A DNA stretch of 9,545 bases from Acidimicrobiales bacterium. Lineage in GTDB: Bacteria; Actinomycetota; Acidimicrobiia; Acidimicrobiales; Poriferisodaliceae. The position numbers and the translations under genes are program-made. The notes under the pieces were generated by a model. It was not told where the DNA came from. It saw only the letters and a list, made by a program, of their open reading frames with translations, and searched no databases. Of the stretch, positions 1 to 5,593 are shown piece after piece (position 1 is the first letter of the stretch; every line of letters begins with the position of its first letter). The stretch covers positions 5,208-14,752 of the forward strand of contig JAHDHM010000048.1 of NCBI GenBank assembly GCA_020631315.1, in the 5' to 3' direction.

Positions 1-1079
1 AACAGGTAGGTGCCGTCGACACCGGTCGTGGTGGTGTCGGCGAGGGGTCCGTTGAGGCCGATGATGACGCCGGCGATGGGGTCGCCGAGGTCGTCGACGA
101 CGGTGCCGGCGATCGAGCCGGAGGTCTCGGCGAACACGTAGCCGGTCGCGGCGACACCCGCGCCCACGGTGATGGCGGAGATCACGTCGTTGACCGCTGC
201 GTCGCCGCCCTCGGTGCCGACCGTCTCGGGGCCGTCGGCGTATGCGGTCGGCTGGGTCTCGGTGACCGTGTACGTGCCGGCGGCCAGGCCGGTGAAGGCC
301 CACGTGCCGTCGAGTGCGGTGACGACACTGTCGGTGGCATCGCCGGACAGATCGATGGTGACCCCGGCGATCGGGTCGCCGTGCTGATCGACGACGCTGC
401 CGGTGATGGCCGCCGGTCGGCCTTCGTCGAAGACGTAGCCGGTCGCGTTCTCGGCCGGGTCGAGAGTGATCGCGGAGATCACGTCGTCGACCGAGTCGTT
501 GCCGCCCGCGGTGCCGGCGGTCTCGCCGCCGTCGGCGTAGGCGAGGGGCTGGGTCTCGGTGAGGGTGTAGGTGCCGGGAGCGAGGTTCGTGAAGGAGAAC
601 GAGCCGTCGCCGAGGGTCGTCGTGCTCGCGGTCTGGGTGCCGGAGAGGTCGATGGTGACGCCGGCGATCGGGTCGCCGAGGTCGTCGACGACCGAACCCG
701 ACAGCGAGGCGAAGCGGGCCTCGTCGAACACGTAGCCCGTGGCGTCGACACCACCGCCCAGGACGATGCCGGACACGACGTCGTCGAGGGACGCGTCGCC
801 GCCGGAACTACCGGCGGTCTCGCCGCCGTCGGCGTGGCTGGTGGGCTGGGTTTCGGTGACCGCGTAGATGCCGCCGAGCAGACGGTCGAACGTCCACGAG
901 CCGTCGGCCAGGGTCGTGGTGGAGTCCGTCGCGGCGCCGGACAGCGAGATCGTCACGCCGGCGATCGGGTTGCCGAGGTCGTCGACGACCGAGCCGGAGA
1001 TCGAACCGGTCGTCTCGGCGAAGACGTAGCCGGTGGCGTCGGTCCCGCCCGAGAGCGAGATGCCGGAGATGACGTCACA
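1..1079 (-). pseudogene. C-terminal part of the Sdr-like repeat surface protein, downstream of an in-frame TGA; runs off the left edge
   Basis: This stretch continues the frame of the preceding repeat protein for about 359 codons with no stop, after the TGA at 1080-1082. It translates as the rest of one SdrD B/CnaB-like repeat, three further full copies and a partial fifth. Each copy opens with S-I/L-S/A-G-S/T-V-V-D-D-L-G, has a core like DGxxxFxxLxxGTYTxTETQP, and ends in ATGYVFxE. The frame contains no ATG and has no evident ribosome-binding site, so independent translation is unlikely. The simplest reading is that it was, or still is, part of one long protein, and that the TGA is a nonsense mutation, a compensated indel or a sequence error. 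The true C-terminus, and any surface anchor, lies outside the window. Such domains are prealbumin-like beta sandwiches that act as rigid spacers in secreted or surface proteins. Confidence 0.7.
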
Positions 1080-1298
1080 TCATCGGCCGGTGCCGCCGGC
1101 GGTCCCGACGGTCTCGGACCCGTCGCCGTGGGTGGAGGGCTGGGTCTCGGTGCCGGTGTACGTGCCGGGCGACAGTCCGGCGAACGTCCAGGTGCCGTCG
1201 CCGAGGGTCGTGGTGGTGTCGGACTCGGTTCCGGACAGCGAGATGGTGACGCCGCTGATGCCGTTGCCGAGCTCGTCGACGACGGTGCCGGAGATCGA
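1..1298 (-). repeat. Tandem 294-297 bp coding repeats (98-99 aa SdrD B-like units)
   Basis: On the minus strand, repeat units begin (at the S/A-I/L-x-G residue) at 1298, 1004, 707, 410 and 116, giving periods of 294, 297, 297 and 294 bp; the fifth unit is cut by the window edge. Protein similarity between units is high, and blocks such as VVDDLG(D/N)PIAGVTI and GTYTxTETQP recur with near-identical codons. That points to expansion by recombination. The first unit is the only one carrying a stop codon. Confidence 0.9.
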
Positions 1299-2498
1299 GG
1301 CGGGTGCAGCACCGCTGACGACGACGTCCGCGGTGTCAGTATCCGTGGCCGGCGACAGCGTCGTGTTGACCGAGGTGTCGCGGTTGAGCACGTCGGCGCT
1401 CACGGTCGCCGAGTTCGTGACCGTGGCGCTCGCCGTGGTCTCGTAGGCCAGCATCAGGGTCTGGCCGGAGTTGATCGGGGTCGTGCCGGACACGACGGTG
1501 AACGATCCGGTGGTGGCGTTGGTCAGGCCGAGCTGCGCGTCGGTGATGGTGACGTTGTCGAGGGGTGCCTCGCCGCCGTTGGTGATCTCGAAGCAGTAGG
1601 TGATGCTCGCCCCGAACGACACCGACGCGAGGTCGCCCGCCGAGCACGAAACACCTGAGTCGTGGCCTTCGTAGACGGTCTTCTCGAGCACGATGTCGGT
1701 CAGGAACGGTTCGTCGTCGAGAGCGAAGAACTTCACGTCCGCTTCGCCGTCGTTGTCGATGCGGAAGCCGTAGATCGGTTCCTCGTAGGTGTCGACGTTG
1801 AAGATCTCGATGTCGACGACGGACATCCACTGCGGCTGGGTCGTGTTGTCCGACGGCGCGTAGCCCGTGTTCCAGCGATACGCGGCGTCGAAACCGACGA
1901 CCTCGCTGCCGGCGATGACGTTGCCGGCCTTGTCGAGGGGGATGAGGTCGAAGAACGTGTTGCCGTTGCGTTCCGTGACGATGAGGTAGTCGTCGTTGCG
2001 CAGCGGGGCTTCGAGCATGAAGTCGAAGTCCGGGTTCCACGTCGTGGCGTCCATGTTGAGCGCGTCGTACGTGAGGTAGTCGCGTAGGTCGAGGCTGGAC
2101 AGCACACGGCCGACGGCGGCCTCGAACCCCGCATCGCCATGGGGTGTGGCCACACCGTTCTCGAGCGCGTTCACACCGGTCAGGCCGCCGGGGAAGTTGA
2201 AGTTCTGTGGGGTCGTCCCGACCACGTTGAAGTGGTTCAGAGTGATCGGGCCGCCGTCGTCGATGGTCACGGACACGAAGCTCACCGGGTTCGCCGTGAA
2301 GTCGGTGACGCCGCTCGCTGAGGCGTTCTGCGTGACTGTGCTGCCGTTGTCGTTGAGTACGACCTGGGTGATGGGGAGGTCGTTGGCTCCGGAGGCGACG
2401 GTGATGGCGTTGGCCACCGTGGGCACGAGAAGGGCCGCGAGCAGGGTCGTCGCGGCGGTTGCGGCGAGAACGCGTCGGGGCATCTGGCGTGAGCGCAT
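1080..2498 (-). CDS. Secreted repeat protein, N-terminal part (DUF11-like domain plus SdrD B/CnaB-like repeat), ending at an in-repeat TGA
   Basis: Probable extracellular structural or adhesive protein of 472 residues in this reading. The N-terminus has an Arg-rich n-region (MRSRQMPRR), a hydrophobic Ala/Leu core and an ANA cleavage motif near residue 31, a classical Sec signal peptide. Residues about 32-270 form an unrecognised beta-rich domain with many Asp and Asn. Residues about 272-395 resemble DUF11-type repeats (LEKTVYEG, two Cys, ITYCFEITNGGEAPLDNVTITD). From about 401 an SdrD B/CnaB-like repeat begins and is cut by TGA at residue 473, although the same frame continues with four more repeats. 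I chose the ATG at 2498 because it directly precedes the signal peptide; a GTG at 2546 would add 16 residues of uncharacteristic sequence, and an ATG at 2483 is also possible. None has a convincing Shine-Dalgarno. It is divergent from the GNAT gene. The family is seen; the adhesive role is inferred. Confidence 0.8.
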   Translation of the reverse strand: MRSRQMPRRVLAATAATTLLAALLVPTVANAITVASGANDLPITQVVLNDNGSTVTQNASASGVTDFTANPVSFVSVTIDDGGPITLNHFNVVGTTPQNFNFPGGLTGVNALENGVATPHGDAGFEAAVGRVLSSLDLRDYLTYDALNMDATTWNPDFDFMLEAPLRNDDYLIVTERNGNTFFDLIPLDKAGNVIAGSEVVGFDAAYRWNTGYAPSDNTTQPQWMSVVDIEIFNVDTYEEPIYGFRIDNDGEADVKFFALDDEPFLTDIVLEKTVYEGHDSGVSCSAGDLASVSFGASITYCFEITNGGEAPLDNVTITDAQLGLTNATTGSFTVVSGTTPINSGQTLMLAYETTASATVTNSATVSADVLNRDTSVNTTLSPATDTDTADVVVSGAAPASISGTVVDELGNGISGVTISLSGTESDTTTTLGDGTWTFAGLSPGTYTGTETQPSTHGDGSETVGTAGGTGR

Positions 2499-2594
2499 AT
2501 GCCGCCAATCGGCTGTTATGCGATCAATCTGAAGGTGTTCTTGCACGGGCGTTATCCGGCGCTCACGGGAGCGGCGCGCAGTACGTTCGGCTGC
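2499..2594. promoter_or_regulatory. Divergent intergenic region between the repeat protein and the GNAT gene
   Basis: This 96-bp gap must hold the promoters for both divergent genes, unless the repeat protein starts at GTG 2546. On the minus strand, GATAAC and CATAAC are possible -10 boxes, but no -35 box with good spacing was found. I see no strong operator palindrome. The assignment rests on position only. Confidence 0.4.
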
Positions 2595-3056
2595 ATGACG
2601 GCGATCGCAGGAGGGAACGTTCGGGTTCGTCCGGCGACCTCAGGAGATCTGGAGTCGATCCGTCGCCTCTACCGGCAACTGCATCGTGCCGATCCTGCGC
2701 TGACCGAGGAGATTGAAGCGGCGACCTTCGAGCTCATCGAGGCGAATCCGGCGTTGGACGTGTTGCTGCTCGAGGTCGAGGGCGAGGTGCTCGCCACGGC
2801 GTATCTGAACGTCATCCCGAACCTGACGCGTGGCGCTCGGCCCTATGCCGTCATCGAGAACGTCGTGGTCGACGAACGGGTCCGGGGGACAGGTCTCGGC
2901 AAGGTGCTGATGGCCGGTGTGCTCGAACGGGCCTGGGCGGCCGATTGCTACAAGGCGATGCTCATGACCGGTTCGTCGACCGAGTCCGTCCACGCCTACT
3001 ACCGAGCGACCGGTTTCGACCCTGATGCAAAGCAGGCGTATCTCGCCCGCCCTTGA
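2595..3056 (+). CDS. GNAT family N-acetyltransferase
   Basis: A 153-residue protein, typical of a single-domain Gcn5-related N-acetyltransferase, which moves acetyl from acetyl-CoA to an amine; the substrate cannot be told from sequence. The start VRVRPATSGDLESIRRLYRQL is a standard GNAT beta1-alpha1. Motif A is clear: IENVVVDERVRGTGLG, with the acetyl-CoA pyrophosphate-binding R-x-x-G-x-G at about residues 97-102. Motif B follows with TESVHAYYRATGF at about 129-141. I chose the ATG at 2595 because it leaves only eight residues before beta1. The open frame extends upstream to 2499, but that part is not GNAT-like and overlaps the divergent promoter region. An AGGAGG at 2609-2614 lies inside the gene with no start codon at a suitable distance, so it is probably chance. 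The stop lies 4 nt from the convergent NYN gene stop. Likely monocistronic. Confidence 0.9.
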   Translation: MTAIAGGNVRVRPATSGDLESIRRLYRQLHRADPALTEEIEAATFELIEANPALDVLLLEVEGEVLATAYLNVIPNLTRGARPYAVIENVVVDERVRGTGLGKVLMAGVLERAWAADCYKAMLMTGSSTESVHAYYRATGFDPDAKQAYLARP

Positions 3057-3060
3057 GTGT

Positions 3061-3756
3061 TCAGGCGGCTTCGGGCCGGGTCGGCGGATCGATCTCGCTG
3101 CGATCGACAACCGGTTCATCCGACTCGCGGTGACGAGTGCGGAGCAGATCGCCCCAAGTGAGCGGTTGGGCGTGCGCCTCATCGCAGCTGCGCATCAGCG
3201 AGCGTGACAGCGAGCCGACGCGTGCCACGCACTCGACTCGGACACTGCGCGTGCGCAGTGATCGGGCGAGCATCGAGAAGGCGTGATCACCGCTGCCGAT
3301 GACGAGGCGGTCGTACTGCTCGGCCACCTGCTCGGCTTCTGCGTGTTCGAGGAGCTTCATGTCCGCGGCGTCGGTGCCATGGACGACCCAGGCCCGGTGT
3401 TCGAGATCCTCCATGCGGAACAGGAGCTTCGTCATGAGGGTCGAGTTGCCGGCGATGAGCACGGTGTCGCCGCGACGCCAGCCAGAGCGAAGCAGGTAGA
3501 AGCCGAGCACCCGGCGAGGGTCGCGAGTCTGGTTGTGTCCGAGGCAGAGGTTCTCGATGTCGATCAGGTGGAGCGTGCGGCCCGGCTCGGTGGCCCGTGC
3601 CTGCGGGTCGTTGTCGCCCCCGTCGTCGCCTCCGGCCACGAGCTGAAGGTGCCGTGGCGGTGTCTGGTCGCCGTTGCCTGAGCCGGCCGTGGCGAGCCGG
3701 AACCGGCTGCGCAGTTCGTCGGCGGGGACGGAGATGCAGGGTGCAGTGGTGGTCAC
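3061..3756 (-). CDS. NYN/PIN-like domain protein (putative ribonuclease)
   Basis: A 231-residue protein whose central part (about residues 60-205) fits the NYN branch of the PIN-like nuclease fold. These are Mg2+-dependent ribonucleases acting on structured or processed RNA. Visible acidic motifs: LIDIEN (Asp66, Asn69) on strand 1, GTDAADMKL (Asp129, Asp132), and the IGSGDHAF signature (Asp157), which corresponds to the SGDxDF motif of NYN proteins with His for the second Asp. The first about 55 residues are Thr/Gly/Asp-rich and look disordered; the last about 25 are charged. I prefer the GTG at 3756 over the longer GTG at 3804 because AGGAGG (3767-3772) lies 10 nt upstream. A conserved 21-bp element sits 73 bp upstream, and a perfect 15-bp palindrome lies between. 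RNase activity and link to the neighbouring sigma/FHA genes are inferred. Confidence 0.82.
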   Translation of the reverse strand: MTTTAPCISVPADELRSRFRLATAGSGNGDQTPPRHLQLVAGGDDGGDNDPQARATEPGRTLHLIDIENLCLGHNQTRDPRRVLGFYLLRSGWRRGDTVLIAGNSTLMTKLLFRMEDLEHRAWVVHGTDAADMKLLEHAEAEQVAEQYDRLVIGSGDHAFSMLARSLRTRSVRVECVARVGSLSRSLMRSCDEAHAQPLTWGDLLRTRHRESDEPVVDRSEIDPPTRPEAA

Positions 3757-3766
3757 GGTCGTGTTC

Positions 3767-3772
3767 CCTCCT
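3767..3772 (-). promoter_or_regulatory. Shine-Dalgarno AGGAGG that fixes the NYN gene start
   Basis: A perfect AGGAGG on the minus strand ends 10 nt before GTG 3756. The upstream in-frame GTG at 3804 has only a distant GGAGAAGG about 17 nt away, so the shorter protein is preferred. Confidence 0.65.
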
Positions 3773-3799
3773 GGGTGGCACTGGGTGGTGCTGTCAGGA

Positions 3800-3814
3800 A
3801 TCACGATCCGTGAT
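3800..3814. promoter_or_regulatory. Perfect 15-bp palindrome (ATCACG, 3 nt, CGTGAT) upstream of the NYN gene
   Basis: ATCACG and CGTGAT are exact inverted complements around a 3-nt centre. The site lies between the conserved 21-bp element (3829-3849) and the NYN ribosome-binding site, where a dimeric repressor or activator could sit. It overlaps the alternative GTG start at 3804, which further argues for the downstream start. No second copy was found in the window. Confidence 0.4.
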
Positions 3815-3828
3815 CTGGTCGACCTTCT

Positions 3829-3849
3829 CCATGGGGACCGATCCCCAAA
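3829..3849 (-). promoter_or_regulatory. Conserved operator/promoter element, copy 1 (upstream of the NYN gene)
   Basis: In the direction of the NYN gene this reads TTTGGGGA, TCGG, TCCCCATGG. The core GGGGA-N4-TCCCC (3833-3846) is a perfect 5-bp inverted repeat. It matches copy 2 (4596-4616) at all 17 positions outside the 4-bp centre, including the asymmetric flanks TTT and ATGG. It sits 73 bp before the NYN GTG, in a 137-bp noncoding gap downstream of the FHA gene. Two intact copies near linked genes suggest a shared regulator site or a special promoter. Confidence 0.7.
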
Positions 3850-3893
3850 GTGCTCGCCGGTTCAGGGATGAACCCGCGGTGTCGTCGGTGGCG

Positions 3894-4571
3894 TCAGATG
3901 CCGGCGGCGCTGGTGGGGCCGTTGGGGTTGTCGAGGTCGGCGGCTTCGAGGTGGGCGTAGGTGATGTGCCCGGTGTCGACGAGGATCGAGACCATCTCGG
4001 CGGTGCTGGCGGTGGGCTGCATGCCGGCCTCGACGAGCTTCTTCTTGAGGTTCTGCAGCGTGTTGTCGACCGTCTTCTTGCTGACGAACCAGAGGCTGGC
4101 GACCTCGACGTAGGTGGGCGGCGGAAGCGACGAGCCGCTGAGGACGTGACGGGCGAGGGTGACGGAGAAGTCGATCTCGCGGCCGGTGAGTTGTGGGACG
4201 AAGCCGACCGTCATCTCTCCCGTGGGTAGGGACAGTCCGGTGACCGCGGTCGGTTCTTCGTCGATCTCGTAGGTGAGTTGGTAGGTCTCGCCACCGGAGG
4301 TCCATCGGATGGTGCCGCTCGTGGTGTCGAGGACGGCGCTGCTGCCCGGCGGCAGGTTGACCCTCCGGCCTCGAGCGTCGACGAGGCTGATGTTGGTGCT
4401 GGACCCCTCGCAGGTGAGGAACCAGCCGTCGGTCCGTCGTTCGACCGCGCCGACCACGCGGTGCATGAACGGGTTGCCGGCGATCGTGAGGTCGCCGGTC
4501 CGGCCGAAGGTCGTTCGGTCGGTGACGTCGAGCTCGTGTTCGCCGTGGGTGAGGGTCAGGTTCGAGGGCAC
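3894..4571 (-). CDS. FHA domain protein with C-terminal helix-turn-helix (putative regulator)
   Basis: A 225-residue protein. Residues about 10-104 look like a forkhead-associated domain, which binds phosphothreonine peptides: FGRTGDLTI (Gly23-Arg24), then FMHR with His37, then SSTNISLVDARGRRVNL with Asn60, in the order and spacing of the conserved GR, SxxH and N(G) residues. The usual Ser before the His is not in place, so phosphopeptide binding needs testing. Residues about 133-182 look like a winged or LuxR-like helix-turn-helix: DFSVTLARHVL, then YVEVASLWFVSKKTVDNTLQNLKKKL. FHA fused to HTH suggests a regulator steered by Ser/Thr kinase signalling, though no kinase is in the window. The start is GTG 4571, the only usable in-frame start after the upstream palindrome; its Shine-Dalgarno is weak. 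The gene diverges from the first sigma-like gene, and the shared element lies 25 bp upstream. Confidence 0.75.
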   Translation of the reverse strand: MPSNLTLTHGEHELDVTDRTTFGRTGDLTIAGNPFMHRVVGAVERRTDGWFLTCEGSSTNISLVDARGRRVNLPPGSSAVLDTTSGTIRWTSGGETYQLTYEIDEEPTAVTGLSLPTGEMTVGFVPQLTGREIDFSVTLARHVLSGSSLPPPTYVEVASLWFVSKKTVDNTLQNLKKKLVEAGMQPTASTAEMVSILVDTGHITYAHLEAADLDNPNGPTSAAGI

Positions 4572-4595
4572 TGGCGCTGAGTTCCGTGAGGGCGT

Positions 4596-4616
4596 TTTGG
4601 GGACTGTTCCCCATGG
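4596..4616 (+). promoter_or_regulatory. Conserved operator/promoter element, copy 2 (between the FHA and sigma-like genes)
   Basis: In the direction of the sigma-like gene this reads TTTGGGGA, CTGT, TCCCCATGG. The core (4599-4612) is a perfect GGGGA-N4-TCCCC inverted repeat. It lies 25 bp before the FHA GTG and 32 bp before the sigma ATG at 4649, so one bound protein could control both. Its orientation relative to the sigma gene is the same as that of copy 1 relative to the NYN gene. It overlaps the alternative ATG at 4613, which supports the downstream start. Confidence 0.7.
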
Positions 4617-4648
4617 TTGCAGTTTTGCCTGATCCGGATGATCGGAGC

Positions 4649-5302
4649 ATGACCAACGACGCACGTTTCCGCCGCTCCCACCTGACCGATGCCAGTACCG
4701 GTCTCCGTCCGATCGACCGCCCCAGGCTCGAGTCTCTGATGACTCGCATGGCCGAGGGTGACGGCACGGCGTTCGGCGAGTTCCGGCTCGAGTACGCGGA
4801 TCGTCTGGAGCGTCTGGCCGACCACGTGGCCCGCCAGTACGGCACGGTCTGGTCGTCGGTCGAGCTGGCGTCGGTGGCGACGCAGCTGGCGCTGGAGTTG
4901 CAGCGTTCGGCGTCGGGGTGGCGTGCCGACGGTGGCTCGTTGCCGTGGGTGTGGGCGAAGCGTCGGATGGTGTCGATCGTCCGTGCGGAGCTGGTTGCGG
5001 CCAACGTGACCGACATCCTTGTTGATCAGGCCGAACCGGAGCGCCGTGACGTTGCTGCCGACGACGACGTGCTCGAGGTGGCTCGGCGGATCGACACCGA
5101 TGATCCGGAGCGGGCATCGGTGATGGCCCGGCTCGAGGAGCTCAAGGAGCGTGACCGTCGGGTGTTCCTCGAGTTCTCGATGCAGCAGGCGCAGGGCGAT
5201 CCCTCGCCGTCGCACACGGTTGCCGAGATGCTGGAGCTGCAGCCGGCGAACGTGCGTCAGATCGTGCGCCGGGTCCGCCAGAAGGTGGGCCTCGCGGCCT
5301 GA
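4649..5302 (+). CDS. ECF-like sigma-70 family protein, paralogue 1
   Basis: A 217-residue protein with the two-helical-domain plan of ECF (group 4) sigma factors, which direct RNA polymerase to special promoters. Residues about 28-115 match region 2: LMTRMAEGDGTAFGEFRLEYADRL, then a helix with WRADGGSLPWVWAKRRMVSIVR, where LPWVWAKRR takes the place of the usual FxxWLxxIARN of region 2.4. An acidic linker (about 130-150) follows. Residues about 161-212 match region 4: LKERDRRVFLEF, then the HTH TVAEMLELQPANVRQIVRRVRQKV. ATG 4649 is chosen because earlier starts (GTG 4586, ATG 4613) overlap the conserved element; a GGAG lies unusually close to it, so the start is moderately sure. It shares distinctive motifs (SLPW, AK.R, MQQ.QGD, NVRQI) with the convergent gene at 5590-6231. 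It could bind DNA as a regulator without acting as a sigma factor. Confidence 0.75.
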   Translation: MTNDARFRRSHLTDASTGLRPIDRPRLESLMTRMAEGDGTAFGEFRLEYADRLERLADHVARQYGTVWSSVELASVATQLALELQRSASGWRADGGSLPWVWAKRRMVSIVRAELVAANVTDILVDQAEPERRDVAADDDVLEVARRIDTDDPERASVMARLEELKERDRRVFLEFSMQQAQGDPSPSHTVAEMLELQPANVRQIVRRVRQKVGLAA

Positions 5303-5311
5303 GCTATCGGG

Positions 5312-5593
5312 TCAGATCGGGAGGCCGACCGCGTCGGCATGACGGGCGAGCCGCTCGTCGATGTCGGTTGCCGCCGTGTGGCCGGTCTCGGCTGCGGCGA
5401 TCGCGGCCTCGCTGATGCCGAGTTGCTCGGCCCAGGTGGCGCGATCGACACCGTCGAGCCCGCGCAGGGTGACGACGAGCGCGGCGACGCGTGGATGGGC
5501 GAAGCCGTTGCCGGCGTAGCGCCGGGCGAGGCGTTCGACGATGGCCATCAGCTCGGCCCGTCGTGCCGCATCGAGTTCGACGTCATCGGTCAC
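5312..5593 (-). CDS. Small XRE-like helix-turn-helix protein
   Basis: A 93-residue protein. Residues 1-45 are helical and charged (AARRAELMAIVERLARRYAG). Residues about 50-71 form a Cro/CI-type helix-turn-helix: RATWAEQLGISEAAIAAAETG, close to the usual sequence of an XRE recognition unit (W/LAE.LGIS...I...E.G). Its GTG start overlaps the stop of the upstream sigma-like gene in a GTGA arrangement (5590-5593), so the two are very likely translationally coupled and made together. It may modulate the sigma-like protein or bind the same promoters. That is inference, and no anti-sigma motif or membrane segment is present. Its stop lies 9 nt from the stop of the convergent sigma paralogue 1, with no room for a separate terminator. 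Confidence 0.75.
   Translation of the reverse strand: MTDDVELDAARRAELMAIVERLARRYAGNGFAHPRVAALVVTLRGLDGVDRATWAEQLGISEAAIAAAETGHTAATDIDERLARHADAVGLPI

Noticed and set aside
1080..1082. TGA read as selenocysteine
   Set aside because: The aligned residue in sister repeats is Val or Leu, the protein is structural, and no clear selenocysteine-insertion hairpin follows the codon.
381..1658. Long plus-strand open frame (425 codons) opposite the repeat protein
   Set aside because: It is low-complexity Gly/Val/Arg/Asp sequence with the repeat period of the opposite strand, so it is a GC-rich shadow of the minus-strand gene.
2609..2614. AGGAGG as the ribosome-binding site of a shorter GNAT protein
   Set aside because: No ATG, GTG or TTG in frame follows at a usable distance, and a later start would remove the first beta strand.
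3047..3068. Possible terminator hairpin (CCGCC / GGCGG) between the convergent GNAT and NYN stops
   Set aside because: Only five base pairs with a 12-nt loop and no T-run on either strand; weak in such GC-rich DNA.
4556..5215. Minus-strand open frames opposite the sigma-like gene, including a long run joined to the FHA gene up to 5117
   Set aside because: The upstream part is Arg/Pro/Thr-rich with no domain, whereas the plus strand encodes a coherent sigma-like protein. Only the part below 4571 shows real FHA-HTH sequence.
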